Assembly (NCBI GenBank): GCA_004026145.2
Contig: CP034991.1
Location: 12,668,142-12,732,141, forward strand
Length of the DNA stretch: 64,000 nt
From: Takifugu bimaculatus
Lineage: Eukaryota > Chordata > Actinopteri > Tetraodontiformes > Tetraodontidae
Direction of reading: 5' to 3'
The notes below the pieces were generated by a model. The model saw nothing but the letters and a program-made list of their open reading frames with translations, had not been told where the DNA came from and did no database searches. The translations under genes and the position numbers were made by a program. Shown here piece by piece: positions 1 through 11,492 of the stretch. Each line of letters begins with the position of its first letter. Position 1 is the stretch's first letter.

Positions 1-3000
1 GAACGAGTCCTTTGAGTTACACTGACGATAGGTTCTCCTGTCCTTGGATCACAACTACCCAGGCGGTCAGTTATGGAACAGCCTGCCACAAAGGAACAGC
101 TGTAAGATTCTCTTAAAATTACGACCTCATTAAAAAGAACTTTTTTTAATTAGAAGCTGATAACTCGCTTGAGCCGTTTTCTGCTTCAAAGGGCGTTGGG
201 TATTCGTAGCGCCGCGCTACAGCAGCTATTAAAAGCATTTACCGCCTGCTTATATGAACAGGCAGCACAGGCGGGCGGCCTGCCTGCCTGCTTGTGTGAG
301 GCTAAAACAAGGCCATCCTCATCATCACAACGGCTGTAACGAGCGGGCTCCGGGCCCTGGGTAAAGTCTGCCTGGCTCAAAGGTGCCTGCCCCGGCCTCG
401 TAGACGAGCTGTAAAACCGAGCGGATTCCATTTGACCCGCTCGTAAACAAGCCGCAGAGAGATCCACGGAGACGTCAGCGGCGGACGGGACGGCTGGGAT
501 TGATGGCGCCGGAGCCCGGAGGAGACAGCGTGTGATGGGAGCCGGCTTCGCCACTTGCGTCAGCCTCGTCTCGCCAGGACGACGGCGTTCGGATTGGAAC
601 GCCGCAGCACTTCGGATGGATCCCGTCGGATTTCGAACGCATCATCAGCGGAGCTCGGACCTGCAACAGCGACTCCAAACACCAAGTGATCAGGAGATCA
701 GGTCGTGGTTCGTATTTTTCGCTCCACTGAATCTCCAAACATGATCCATCAGCTAAGAACACTAACGAGTCGTTACATTTGCTGTATTTAGTACAATGTG
801 ACGACTCTGCAAATTAATGAGCCAATCACAGAAATGAATGAAGGGGAAATATCTTTTCTGGAGTGATTGAGTTCAGGAAAACTGAGTGATTACCTCCATC
901 AGCTGTCTCCTCTAGATTTATAGTGCTTAAATACAGTTAAATGCAATTTTGCAGAGCATTAAAAGCATTAAGGGACTCTCGCCTTACAAACTAAAGTGCT
1001 TTAATATCATGGATTCCTCTAAAGGTCAAGTTCTAAAGGATATTAGGAGCTAAGTTGTGGAATGATACGGTTATTATCACGGTTCAGTGCTGCAAAACAA
1101 ACACAGAAGGTGTGTGAGTTGCTCCGTTCCGACCTTAAACCGCGCCGAGTGTGCTGCAGTTGTCTGGCAGATGTCACCCAGCAAATAAAAGGAGCAGCCG
1201 TGGCAGCGAGCGGGAGTGAGAGAAATTCCAGGTTGCATAAGCGTTCTCTTATCTAAGCTCCATTATCTTGGCCTCAGTCAGCTCTACTGTTGCCAAAGCC
1301 ATCACATTAAAAAAAAAACTCAGCCCTTATTTGGCTTTGCCTTCACCCGCCACATAAAACCCGAGGAAGAGGCTAAATGCCGCAAAAACAATTAAGGCAG
1401 TGACAAACAATGAAGCTGTAATAAAGTGAGCTAAAACATCACCGGATCTCCAGCCTGGGAGCTGAGTGCTGAGCAATTATTGCTTGGCCTGTAAAGACTA
1501 TTCCCCTCAGAGCTGGTGTTGGTAGCGAGTGTCGCTAACAGAAGGCCGTGTCAACAACTGTTAGCGCTAATTGCTTTCACACTAAGAGCTATCTATTAAG
1601 AAAACATGCAGCAGGACTGTGCTGTCAGGGCTGCATGACTCCTGCCTTTAAAATGCAGCCGGAAATTCCTGCCCATGTTTGCCCAACGCTAATCTGGGCA
1701 AAGCTATCATGCTAAATTAGCCCCTTGGCCCTCACAGATTTAACATTACATTAACTGAAGTCTGGAAAAGAGTTAAATGCTGCATCCTGGAGCGTCTCAG
1801 ATGTCCTTTGGTGTTGAATTCAAGTGACCGACTTTGTAAAACAACATGCGATGATCACTGCAAAGGCAGCAAATGGTCCAATTAGCGGAACTCTGTGGGG
1901 ACGCCGCTTCATCCGAGCATGAATAAACAATTCTGTGCACTCTGTGACAAAAATGGCATTTGAACAATTCAGACTGTGTATTTCACCGCTTAGTATTTAC
2001 AAATTCAAATAGATTTTTGTGCGCCGAATACTGTTGTTATTCTTCCCTTCCCATTTTATAATTATCTTGATAAAGTTAAAGAATTCACTGCAGCTGTTTG
2101 ATGTCCTGATAATTATTGTAATAACGGAGAATCTGAGTTCATATTATCCCAATCATTGCATCACAGTGTCAAAGTTGTAACGAACCGTCCCATCTAAAAA
2201 TCCCGTTCTGTCTCTGTTAGCCGCTGCGCCACCGTTATGCTAGCAAATATTAGTTCCGCCGAGTTCATTAAAAAGTTGAATATCTTTCCGTTTGCTAAGT
2301 GTGTCGGTCAGACAGAAGCGAAACACACGTGGCACTTGCAAAATTAGTGTCATTTCCATAATTAAACACCATTTTTTCTAACTTTGAGGCAGCCTAATTT
2401 GGAAAGGCTAATAAAACTAAATGGGAAGAGGCAGAGTATTCCGCACAACTGCTGCCTGGTTGGAGCCTTTCCTGGCTGGGAAAATCATTTGGCAAAGCGA
2501 ACGCAGCTTTTTAAACATCACGCGAAGCGGAGCCGTTTATTGTGAAGTTTTCACTTTGGTTTGAGTGGAGGATTGTTAAAAGCAGAGTTATTACTTTCCC
2601 CGTTGTGTACACGACTCAATAAGTCGACAGACCTTTAGTCGGCGGACCTTTACATTAAATGAGTCTTGCGAGGCTGGAAAAAATGACCTACGCTCTACTT
2701 CATCAAAAGCCTGAAAAGCGTTTGGAGTGATGTGACGGTTGAAGGAAGCCAGGCATTCAGAGCTCGCCGTCAGTGAAGGACGCAGCTGAAAAGGAAAACA
2801 GCCATTACTTAATGAGCCACTTAAAGGGTGCCCTCTCTATTTAGGTTTCCCTATTTTTATTGTAAATCCTCCACAGGCCTTGTCTGCGGCCAAGTGCGCC
2901 GTTATTTATCCACCAGAATCACAGAGCTGGGAAGCGACAAAGATGATGACTAGAACGCTGAATCCAAAGATTATCTTTTGCTCAAACTGCTTAGAGGAAA

Positions 3001-5459
3001 GATCCTTTGTTAAATGTGTTCAACAGCACACTTCTGTAATCCAGAGTGTGAAGAGGCGCAGACGAGTCAGCGGTGGCGTGATTACCGCAGAGAAGCGGCG
3101 AGCAGCGCCGCTCCTAATCTGCCGCGGAGTCGGCATCTTAATCACGGCGTAATTACATCCTGTCATTCAGAGCAACGAAAACAACGAAACAGGAGGATGG
3201 GAGACGGCACGACAGGAAACAGATATACGTGCTGCGCGCGTTCTGAAACACCACAACAAAAGTCGGAGCTCTGTTAGCGTGTTAGCGTTAGCAGCCATAC
3301 TGTTAGCAGGAATTTAGTAAACTCTTAAGATCAGACTCTTATACAGGTTGGTAATCGGGTTTGAAGCAACGCTACTTCTTAGCTACAAGAACCTCAGCTA
3401 GAACCTCCATATCAGTGGTCGTTGGCTGGAGAACGCGACCACGACTCAGAACAGCAGCAGGACCTCGAGGGGCCACCTGGTTAATCACAGCGGGGCAGCA
3501 CACGGACGCTATCGGCGTCGGGATGGGGAACAAGGCAGACACTTCCGCTGCCTCCCCGTGACAAACACCATCTCTTCTTCCAGTTCGGACTTGCTGGTCG
3601 TGTCATGCGCTTGAAAAACCGCCGATCACGTGAAAAAACCGCTTTATCTCGTAGCGTCTAAGCTTGCCGCACTGAACTTCTGGAACGGGGGAATTTTGCA
3701 TGTGCACACCGCCTTGCACAACGGATGGCGCAGACGTTTAGCATTTCCTCGCCGTTTTTACGAGAAATTAGGGAGGATTACGGTTCCGTCCAGTTCAAAT
3801 GGAGCACATCTGCACGCTTGAAAGACATCAAAGCCAACATTAGCCGCATCAGCTCTCCCTCGGTCCCAGCTCTGTTCATTATAAGCTATATCTGACAGGA
3901 AAATGCAAAGAGGCGCAACGTTCCAATTACAACGCCATCACTCGACAGAGTCACCTGCACAAAGGAGCGCCAAAGAGGAGCGAGTGGCGCTGCAGAGAGG
4001 CAGGCCGCGGTTATTTTAGGCGGGGAACGCGACGCTCAGGCTTTACAGCCTCCATGAAAAACAAAAACACATACTTCTGCCGGGAATGTGGTTGGCGTCC
4101 CTCCATGCTGCAGCTGGGAAAATATGAGCGGGGAAAGTGGAGAAGCGACTCGTAGCTTCGCTGGCTGCCACCTCCCTCCGCCCGGGTCGCAGGCTGCATT
4201 TACAGAGCATCGGATTTGGAAATTTCTACTGGATTCCAAGTCCAGAGCTCAGCCGGGGGCTTCTGGACACGCGACGCCCGTTTCTGGCTGACCTTTACTG
4301 TTGTAGCATCACCGAATCAACCGGACATGCTGGAAATCTCCATGTGAGGGAATGTTCAAACTCACGTGTGGAATGAAAAAGCCAAACAAATGTGGAAATT
4401 CACATTAGAGCAGAATGAACAGAGGGATTGTGGATTAATAAAGGGGGGATTTGCCACTCCGGCATTACTCACACAGCAAATGGAGCGAATCAAACGTCTT
4501 ATTAATGCTGCGACAGACGGATAATTGTGTCGTTTTACCACATGCGCACCGGTTGGGTGGGATTAGGCCGCTGGAGGTAATTGTTTTTCCAGAACGTTTG
4601 TCAGGTGAAAATCTGGAAGCGAAGAGAAGAGACATTTCCAGGGGTGCCGACAATCGCCCTCCAACATCTGCGCAGATGTGTTCGGACAGTAGCTTTGGGC
4701 AAATGAGCAATGGGGGGGGGTTCAAAAGAAAATAAAGACAAGCCGTGGCTACAAATTGCTTTTGCCATAGTGGGCGAGGTTACGGGATCAACTGGGACCG
4801 CCGTGCAGCTTAAGCTTCCTGATCCCAGCAGCGTGGAGCTGGAATATCAACGGCACCAACTTGTGATGAGAGTCAGAAAATGATGTTGAGGGATCACCTC
4901 TGAGCGGCAGTGGCAGCCACCCGAAAGGTGACGGGGATTTTAGAAAACTTGTTCATCATGAAGTGCCTGAATGGGATTAGCTGCAGATTAAAAGGCACAA
5001 GTTCGAGTAAACATTAGCGTGTTAGCCATGTGGGCTGGAGGACGGGACGCCAACACTGGCGGAACGCTAATAAGACGTTTGCCTGTTTGCACGCCACCGC
5101 GCTCCCTAGCTTGAATCGGGCTCGAGCGAGGCCGTCCAGAGCATGATGCAATAGGTCAGGGCCTCTTCCTGGCCCACGCCGCCGTCTCCTCCTCATAATT
5201 GATGAGCAATTAGCGCAGGCACACAATGACTCGAGCATACTGTAAATAGACGAAAGGGCGAGTAGGGACCGGAGTTTCCTGAAGGCACACCTTTTACACA
5301 TAAACTGTGGAAAACACACGGAGCGACTGAGGAAATGAAACGTGCACGCAGCCGGTAAATCACAAGACAAAGCACAGGAGGGAAAAGAAAAGACACGTGT
5401 GCCCGCCCCCTCGTCTATTTGTACCAGATCCTCCAACATTCATTTAATAAGTGCAGACC

Positions 5460-5473
5460 ATTTGCATGCAAAT
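5460..5473. promoter_or_regulatory. Palindromic pair of overlapping POU octamers
   Basis: The 14-base perfect palindrome ATTTGCATGCAAAT contains one octamer on each strand (5460-5467 and 5466-5473). OCT/POU factors bind ATGCAAAT, and palindromic arrangements can recruit POU dimers. The surroundings (about 5420-5530) also contain ATTTAATA and AATTACC homeodomain-type cores. It lies about 1.9 kb inside intron 1. Binding is not shown by sequence alone. Confidence 0.4.
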
Positions 5474-5776
5474 CACACCAATTACCAGCCCGTATCCTGC
5501 ACGTGAGCGCCCGCGCACACGGAGCCGGATCATGCCTCATTTGCACTGCATTCAAACAGAAGCTGCTGTGTGGACCACATCTCCCCCCGCCTCAGAACAG
5601 AACCATTCCTCCTCCTCCCCCTCTGAAACACAAACTGGGTAATTGTCTAAACGGTCGTCCCTCACGTAAAAAGGTGGCGTTTCGCTAACGTTTTTTTTCG
5701 GCCTGGCAGCGGCGGCAAATTTACAGGATGGCGGCGTCGTTCCTGCAAGTCGGGAGGGCAGAGCGGGGGGGGGGGC

Positions 5777-5791
5777 GCTGCCACCTGGGAG
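5777..5791 (-). promoter_or_regulatory. CTCF-like site
   Basis: On the minus strand CTCCCAGGTGGCAGC matches 13 of 15 positions of the remembered consensus CCASYAGRKGGCRSY, including the AGGTGGCAG core. It sits next to an 11-base G run at 5765-5775. Single motifs of this quality can occur by chance. Confidence 0.3.
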
Positions 5792-6794
5792 CCATGAGGT
5801 CACGTGAAGCATCCACGGAGACCCGGAGGGACCGAACGCCACCAGATCCCATCCAGATGTGATCAGGTGCGACGGTTATTCCAGCTATCCTTGAAATTGC
5901 ACATCAGTTTTCCACTGTTCCTCCACCGCGGGTACATAATGACCCCCCCCCATCCCCAGAAGTGCGACCTGTCACGCTCCTCACAACACCGCAGCAGTTT
6001 ACACGGTCGGCCTTCCTGCACGCTTCACCGTGACGCCCTTTCCCGCGCTTCCAAATCCTCCGTGAGCGCCACGGAGGGCTCGGCTAAGTGGAATAGCATT
6101 ATGTCGCGGCGACCCGGGCAGGTAAGAGCTGTTAACAGATGACAGACTGACCTCCCGGCTGTCTACGGGATTGCCCGACTGGTTTTCGCAGGCTGTTTTG
6201 CGGCGAAGCCCGCTTTCAGCCGTTACAGCGTAGGAGGCGAGAGTCAATCACGACTGATTAACGCCGCCGCTGAGCCTGCACGGGAGGCTGCCGCTGGAAT
6301 GAGTCGTCCCGGGTAATGATCCATCCACGAGGTCGTCACCCCCAAACAACACCGACGTCGGCGGGCGCATGGCCGTGTTTATGAGAGCGTTTAAAGGCAG
6401 GAAGACCTCAGCTATAAAAACAGGAAGTCCCAGAAGAACAATGTTTTGTTTGTCATTTAGAGGGTAATGAAATGAAGGAGATAAGAGGCCGTGGCAGGAG
6501 GACGCCTTTCCTGGGATCACGCCGCTGACATCGGGCCTGCCGCAGAAGCAGAGGGATCAGCACATGTTCTATCAACCTCTGACAGACGAACGGGGCAAAC
6601 GGCAGCTTATCAAAGAGCGGAATGTCAACGCCGCGCCGGTGACACGGCAGCACCTGTCTGTTTTTCCTCGACGCGCCAAACGCCGCCAGTAATTCCTGCA
6701 AGATCTCAGCGGCACAGCCTCGCACTTGTAATACACTCCGCAAACACAGCCGAGTGCTGCGGCGGATCTCCAGACGCCCTCACATCAAGGACTC

Positions 6795-6817
6795 CACACA
6801 CACGCACACACACACAC
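6795..6817. repeat. CA microsatellite
   Basis: About 11 CA units with one CG interruption, in intron 1 about 200 bp downstream of the exon-1 donor on the minus strand. Confidence 0.95.
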
Positions 6818-7025
6818 TCCAGGAACCAGGAACAGGAAGCTGTCAACATGCAGAACCACATCACAGGTTTGATCATGGACACCTTGAGCCTGGGTGCCTC
6901 TGATCAGACACTTGCACCAGAACCTCAGTGAATGTAGGAGGACTTTGAGCAGCACTTGAACGCAGCACACGCGGATATACAGTACATTAGCTCTATGAAG
7001 AGGTAAAGAAGCAGCTCCTCCTCAC

Positions 7026-7328
7026 CTCCAGGCGGTCCAGGCTGATGAAACTGGCAATAGCAAATCCATCAATGATGTCCTCCTCCTGCGAGCTGGACTC
7101 CCGTCTCTTCCGTCGGGGGGGACGCGGCGCTCTGGCGGCGGCGGCGGGGTGCGGCGCCTTCTTACCGGCCAGGGAGGCGGCGTCCCTCCCTGGACTGTGT
7201 CCCTCCCTGTCCGAGCAGGAGGAGTTGGGGTCGGGGCTGCGGACGTCTCTGCTTCCTGCCTCACGCAACCTGCGCACCCGCTCCCGCTTGGTCCGGCATC
7301 TCCGACCCTGCTTCAGTTTCCCATCCAT
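7026..7328 (-). CDS. fbrsl1: First coding exon of an AUTS2/FBRSL1-family gene (best match fibrosin-like 1)
   Basis: Seen: reading leftward from an ATG at 7328-7326, 101 codons stay open and stop exactly at a splice donor (CTGGAG then GTGAGG; GT at 7025-7024), so the exon is phase 0. The start has A at -3 and G at +4, and an in-frame TGA lies upstream at 7361-7359. Residues 1-25 are very basic (MDGKLKQGRR, then repeated KR/RR). Residues 30-50 are Ser/Asp-rich and 55-70 Ala/Pro-rich. Residues 69-80 (RPPRRKRRESSS) look like a nuclear localisation signal. Residues 82-101 are acidic then hydrophobic (EEDIIDGFAIASF). Known: AUTS2 and FBRSL1 proteins begin with a basic segment, a PPRRKRRES block and an EEDIIDGFA-like motif, and in AUTS2 the first exon ends just after it. 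AUTS2 is a nuclear partner of variant PRC1 complexes. Inference: the FAIASF form and the MDxK start fit FBRSL1 better than AUTS2 (FAMTSF as I recall), but a diverged auts2 paralogue is possible. Later exons must lie left of the window. Confidence 0.85.
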
Positions 7329-7371
7329 GATGTCAGAGGAAGCTTGCAGTGTCAAAATTCAGATTGGCACC

Positions 7372-7435
7372 AAAAAAAAAAAAAAGAAAAAAAAAAGAAG
7401 AAAAATAGATAGAAAAATAAATAAATAAATAAATA
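7372..7435. repeat. A-rich / AAAT repeat
   Basis: Poly-A with scattered G, grading into about five AAAT units. On the gene strand it is a T-rich tract upstream of the fbrsl1-like start codon and could serve as a polypyrimidine tract if a 5'-UTR intron exists. A genomic A-rich tract is the simpler reading. Confidence 0.9.
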
Positions 7436-7483
7436 ACTCCACACGGTGGGCGCTCTGATGGACGCTCGCTGCACCGCGTAATA

Positions 7484-7520
7484 ACACACACGCACGCACG
7501 CACGCACACGCACACACACT
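7484..7520. repeat. CA / CGCA microsatellite
   Basis: Alternating purine-pyrimidine repeat (ACACAC, then CGCA units, then CA) in the leader/promoter of the fbrsl1-like gene. Such tracts can adopt Z-DNA and are often polymorphic in length. Confidence 0.9.
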
Positions 7521-7669
7521 GGTGGACTGAGGAGAATTACAGGCTGCGCTATAACGCGATAGCACTGCGTGCGCGTAAATACCACCGCTATTACAGCCTT
7601 AAAACACTCAATGACCTTGAGTACAAACCTCTCCAATCTCCACCGCGATAAGCAAATGTTCAAGTATCC

Positions 7670-8000
7670 CACTCAGGCGGCGGGGAGCGGATCCGCACGC
7701 TGGGATCGGTCACGAATCCGCGCCGCGTCGACGCGGTTCCCGTTAAAGCAGGTGCAAAACGGCCAAATAGTTGCAGAAAAACGCATTCCAGCCGCTTCGC
7801 AACTTTTGTTGCATCGGAATAATAACACGCAGCGTCGCAGCCGGAGCCCGCAGCTCACCGCAGCCGGCGCAGAGCAATCATGTCGCTGCCCGTTGTTGTT
7901 TTCCACCAGCCCGATCCATGATCCGAGGGTGTCAAACCGGAGAATCGGGGGAACTATCCGTCCGAAAAGACGCGGCGCCTGGCGATAAAGTGTCGACTGC
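7670..8000 (-). promoter_or_regulatory. CpG-rich promoter / non-coding first exon region of the fbrsl1-like gene
   Basis: By eye this block of about 330 bp has roughly 45 CpG dinucleotides, far denser than the flanks, and lies 340-670 bp upstream of the start codon on the same strand. Its densest part is around 7720-7740. CpG-island promoters without a TATA box are usual for broadly expressed chromatin regulators, and I see no TATAAA in the expected orientation. A GTGAGC donor-like site at 7858-7853 could end a non-coding exon here. The transcription start cannot be placed from sequence alone. Confidence 0.5.
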
Positions 8001-10542
8001 GGCGGTCAGAGGAGTGTGTAATCCCGTCCGAGTTTTAAGCCATAATTCCAGAGCCGTGCGCTTCAGGGGTCAGGGAAGTCTACTTGTGCGCAATATTTCC
8101 CTAAAGGATCCGAACCAGCCGAACAGGACAAGCATCCAGTGCGGAACCAAACTCCATGAGGCGGCGAAGCGAAGCGGTCTATTCCAGTTTAGATCATGTT
8201 GAGTTTGCCCATAAATCCACTCCAGCAGCGTCCCTCGCCTGATCCGCGCTTCGTGCTATTTTCTGTTCGCATAAGAAGGCTTTGATAAGTGTCCTTAAAG
8301 CGACAGGAGTGATTAAAATCTCCTCTCCCTCCCTCTAATTCCCCTTCATCCGAAATTAAGACACAGCCGAGCTCCACAGAGCCCACATCACTGACGTATT
8401 TCCGCCACCTCTGGTTCACTGTGCGCCAGGCAGGCTGGGGGTGGCGAGGACTCGCTCCTCGCTGTTTGACACACTTTGTCACACGCTGTTTTAGTCTGCT
8501 GTGACATCATGCACACTACTGGCATTTTTGTCAGGCGCGCGCGCCCGTGCGCGCACGCCCGCCGCTGGGATTTGACAACTTCTCCATTGTGTGGTCATCT
8601 CTTCCCCGGTCACGTGAGTTCACTTGCTCAAACGCGAAGGGGGAACTCACATTTCACACCCTCGCTGTGCAGAACCTTTGTGAAATTGGTGGCTCCACGC
8701 GCGTTCAAACCCTCCCTGCGGCGGCTGCGGGGTTGATCCCGAATCCGCGAGGCCGACCCTCCCAGTGCCCCACCGTGGAATCCTCCGAAGGCCACGCCGC
8801 GCCTCTGCTGCGTCTGGTTTCCATCAACAAACAGCACAACAAAACATCTAATACGCTGCGATTCGCCTGTTTTTGCTGATATTGTGTTGTGGAAAAACAC
8901 GTCCTGTTCCATCTCCACAATACAGAAAATCTACTGTGACAAAAATGGAAACGCAACAGCAACATCTGTCGCACTCCAGCTCTATTATGAGTGCACGTCC
9001 ATCCAGCGTGCTCACATGACGTAAGGGAGCGGACTAATGAGCTGTTCGGTGGATCTGGATGCATGGCAGGACCTCGGGGTCACCGCCGATGCATTCCGGG
9101 GGAACGCATGATTCAAAAGCGCCATTAAAGCGGCAGGAAACACGGCTGCCGCGGTCGTGCACGTCCACGAAATTATTGACTGTTTGCTGCTCGGATGGGG
9201 AAAAGATCAATGTTGATAATCCAGCAATAAAGAATTAATTACCAAAGGCTTGCTGGCGATTACATCACATGTTCACACCGGAGAAACACGGCGCCACGGT
9301 GTGATATTAGATCCTCACACCACGGCTCATTTGTGGATCCGACATTAAATCTGCATGAGCGGGTTGCGGGCAAATGTTTAGGTTGGGAGGGAACGCCACG
9401 GCCCAGTGTGGGAACTTTCTTCTCAAGTGGAAACAATCATGCAAAGCCTGAAAATGCAGAGCCATATTTATGGAAATGAGGCGCGCTTGCCGGGGAAATC
9501 ATCCAGAGTCCAGCAGGTGATTAAAGAGGAGTCCGAGTGAAGATCGCTCCCGTTAAACTCGCTCTGTGGAATCCACACAGAGATATCAAAAAAATGCTGC
9601 TTGTGGGAACTGGCGGCTTGTAACTACAAGTGCCCTCGCGTGCTCTCTGAGCAGCAAATCTAAAGAACGGCGGGCGTGTTCTTCCACGCCGCCGGTATGT
9701 TGCTTTGGAGGACAATAACCGCCCGAGCAGCACATCGGTCTTTGAACAAATGGACCCTGTGGGAGCCGGAGACACTATCATCTCCAGGTTGCTTTAACCT
9801 TTGTAACTTATGAAAATACCCTCTCTGTTTGAGCAGCTTTGCAGGAGCTAATTCAGTAAGGAGATTAAAAATGGGGGGACAGGTATGGGGAGAGGGCCGC
9901 GGAGGAGAGGGAAGAGATTACCTCTGTTTCTTCCACGCTGCTATTCGCTGTGAGCTTAATCCACGGCTCCAGACTCTGAGCCCCCGCGCCGACGTCATTC
10001 AGACGCTCGTCTCTTTGAAATGTTCGGCCCCGGCTGTCCTGGAAGCCCAACAAGAAGGAGCCGCCGCGTTTTACTCGAGTTTAAACGGTGGAATTGTTTC
10101 TAAGCCGCCGTGATAAACATCCATTTGATGCCACCTGGTTAAAGTGGGTTGTTTCTTTTCCCACACTGAGATAACTCATACGTGGGACCGGGAGATAAGG
10201 CATCTGAAGCAGGCCGCAGAAGAGGAGCCTCTCCTCCGGCGCACACCCGATCCTTTGTGAAGAATAGATCTCCGCAAAAATCAATGAGCCCAGATTTCAC
10301 ACTGGAACATTAGACAGCTGTAAGACACAGAATCCTGCCCCCGCTGCAAGGAAAATAAATTCAGCTGCCGTTACAACACAATTTGTGCACAGTCAGTAGA
10401 TTAGAGGTACGCGGGGTCGATGCACAAGCCACCCCGCTGCTGTTTTCTGGGGTTCTGGCGGTTTAATGGACGCAGTTTAACGACATCAGACGAGATGAGA
10501 AGGCGCTGGAGGAGATTCTTGAACGCACCCCACTCATCAGTG

Positions 10543-10550
10543 ATGCAAAT
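10543..10550 (+). promoter_or_regulatory. POU octamer
   Basis: Exact ATGCAAAT, one of eleven exact octamers found by eye between 5.4 and 38.4 kb. Confidence 0.25.
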
Positions 10551-11477
10551 ATCAAGGTGCAAGCCAGGCCTCAGATGGCTTCCATGAGCTGGCAGACAGC
10601 GAACGCAGCATTTAAAGGCCCCGATTCTCCTCAGGTAGAGACGCGGGGACCGCGGGGCAATAACGGTGGCCCGTCCTCCGTTGCTGCTCTCTCAAATTGC
10701 CCCAGGCATTATTAAACGCTCACCGCTGTCTGGAGGGCCTATTTCATTTTCTTTGACGCGCACGAGGGTCTGAACCGATTTGACTTGATCTTAAAAAATG
10801 GACTGTCGTTAACTGTTGTACTCTCCATTAACTCTGCGCCCAGAGAAACGCTCAGTCATCCATCAGACACAGACGTCATTAGATGTGCAAATGAAGGAGC
10901 CGTCGCTGCGCTCTCACATCCGCGTTCCCAACGCTAAAGATGTCGCGCCAGACAACAGCGGAGGATTTAACCCAGACACGGGAGGGAAAGCGCGGATCAT
11001 TCTCGTCTTCACAACCCTCTGAACAGCATTAATCCCGCGTGTGTGAGCGGTGTCACATGTGCAAGCGTAATTTGTCAAACTGATCGGAAAAGAGCGAAAA
11101 CTCGTCGGGGAGGCTGAGATCGCACCTGGCGGTAACCGGCGAAGAGGGGATCTTATTGGCTGTCAGCAGTTAATGCTCAACAGGGTGTTGAAACCACAAA
11201 TGTTGCCACAAATGTGAGAGGGTGAGGTGGTGACACTGGAAGGAATGTTTCCTGGGTGCAGCAGCTAGCTTGCTTATCAGTCTGGAGACAAAGGAAGCAT
11301 TGTTTGTGGAGGACGGAGCTTTTACAACCATCTGAACACCAACATCATCTTCAACTGCTTCTCCTTTAACGAGGTCACGTTAGTGCCCTGGTGGGGGTCG
11401 CCAATCCATCAACCAACGACCTCTCCACGATATTAGCGCTGCGCTAGCAACTACGGCTACCAGCCCTGCTTCCCTGC

Positions 11478-11492
11478 AGCGCCCCCTACCTG
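11478..11492 (-). promoter_or_regulatory. CTCF-like site
   Basis: On the minus strand CAGGTAGGGGGCGCT matches 13 of 15 consensus positions with an intact AGGGGGCGCT core. Confidence 0.35.

Larger units (their letters stand above)
1..7025 (-). other. 5' part of intron 1 of the fbrsl1-like gene
   Basis: Downstream of the donor at 7025 on the minus strand and continuing off the left edge. I looked on the minus strand for the next family exon (lysine-rich, continuing after the EEDIIDGFA-type motif) and did not find it. Contents: AT-rich, complex blocks with TAAT/ATTA cores at about 2010-2170, 2330-2450 and 5190-5250 that look like conserved non-coding elements; a palindromic octamer pair at 5460-5473; a CTCF-like site at 5777-5791; CpG-richer patches at about 3060-3250, 4140-4290 and 5990-6380; and a short CA repeat at 6795-6817. 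Reading frames here (such as the 141-codon frame at 5014-5439 on the minus strand) lack coding character. Confidence 0.7.
7329..7669 (-). other. 5' leader of the fbrsl1-like gene, possibly interrupted by an intron
   Basis: Sequence immediately upstream of the start codon on the minus strand. It holds an A-rich tract at 7372-7435 (T-rich on the transcript strand), a CA/CG-type microsatellite at 7484-7520 and a CCAAT on the minus strand at 7363-7367. An AG at 7344-7343 (CTGCAAG then CTTCC) lies downstream of the pyrimidine tract and could be an acceptor. A GTGAGC donor-like site lies at 7858-7853 in the CpG-rich block. Together they would define a 5'-UTR intron of about 515 bp. The gap of about 30 nt between the pyrimidine tract and the AG makes the acceptor only moderate. 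Without the intron, all of this is plain leader or proximal promoter. Confidence 0.4.
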
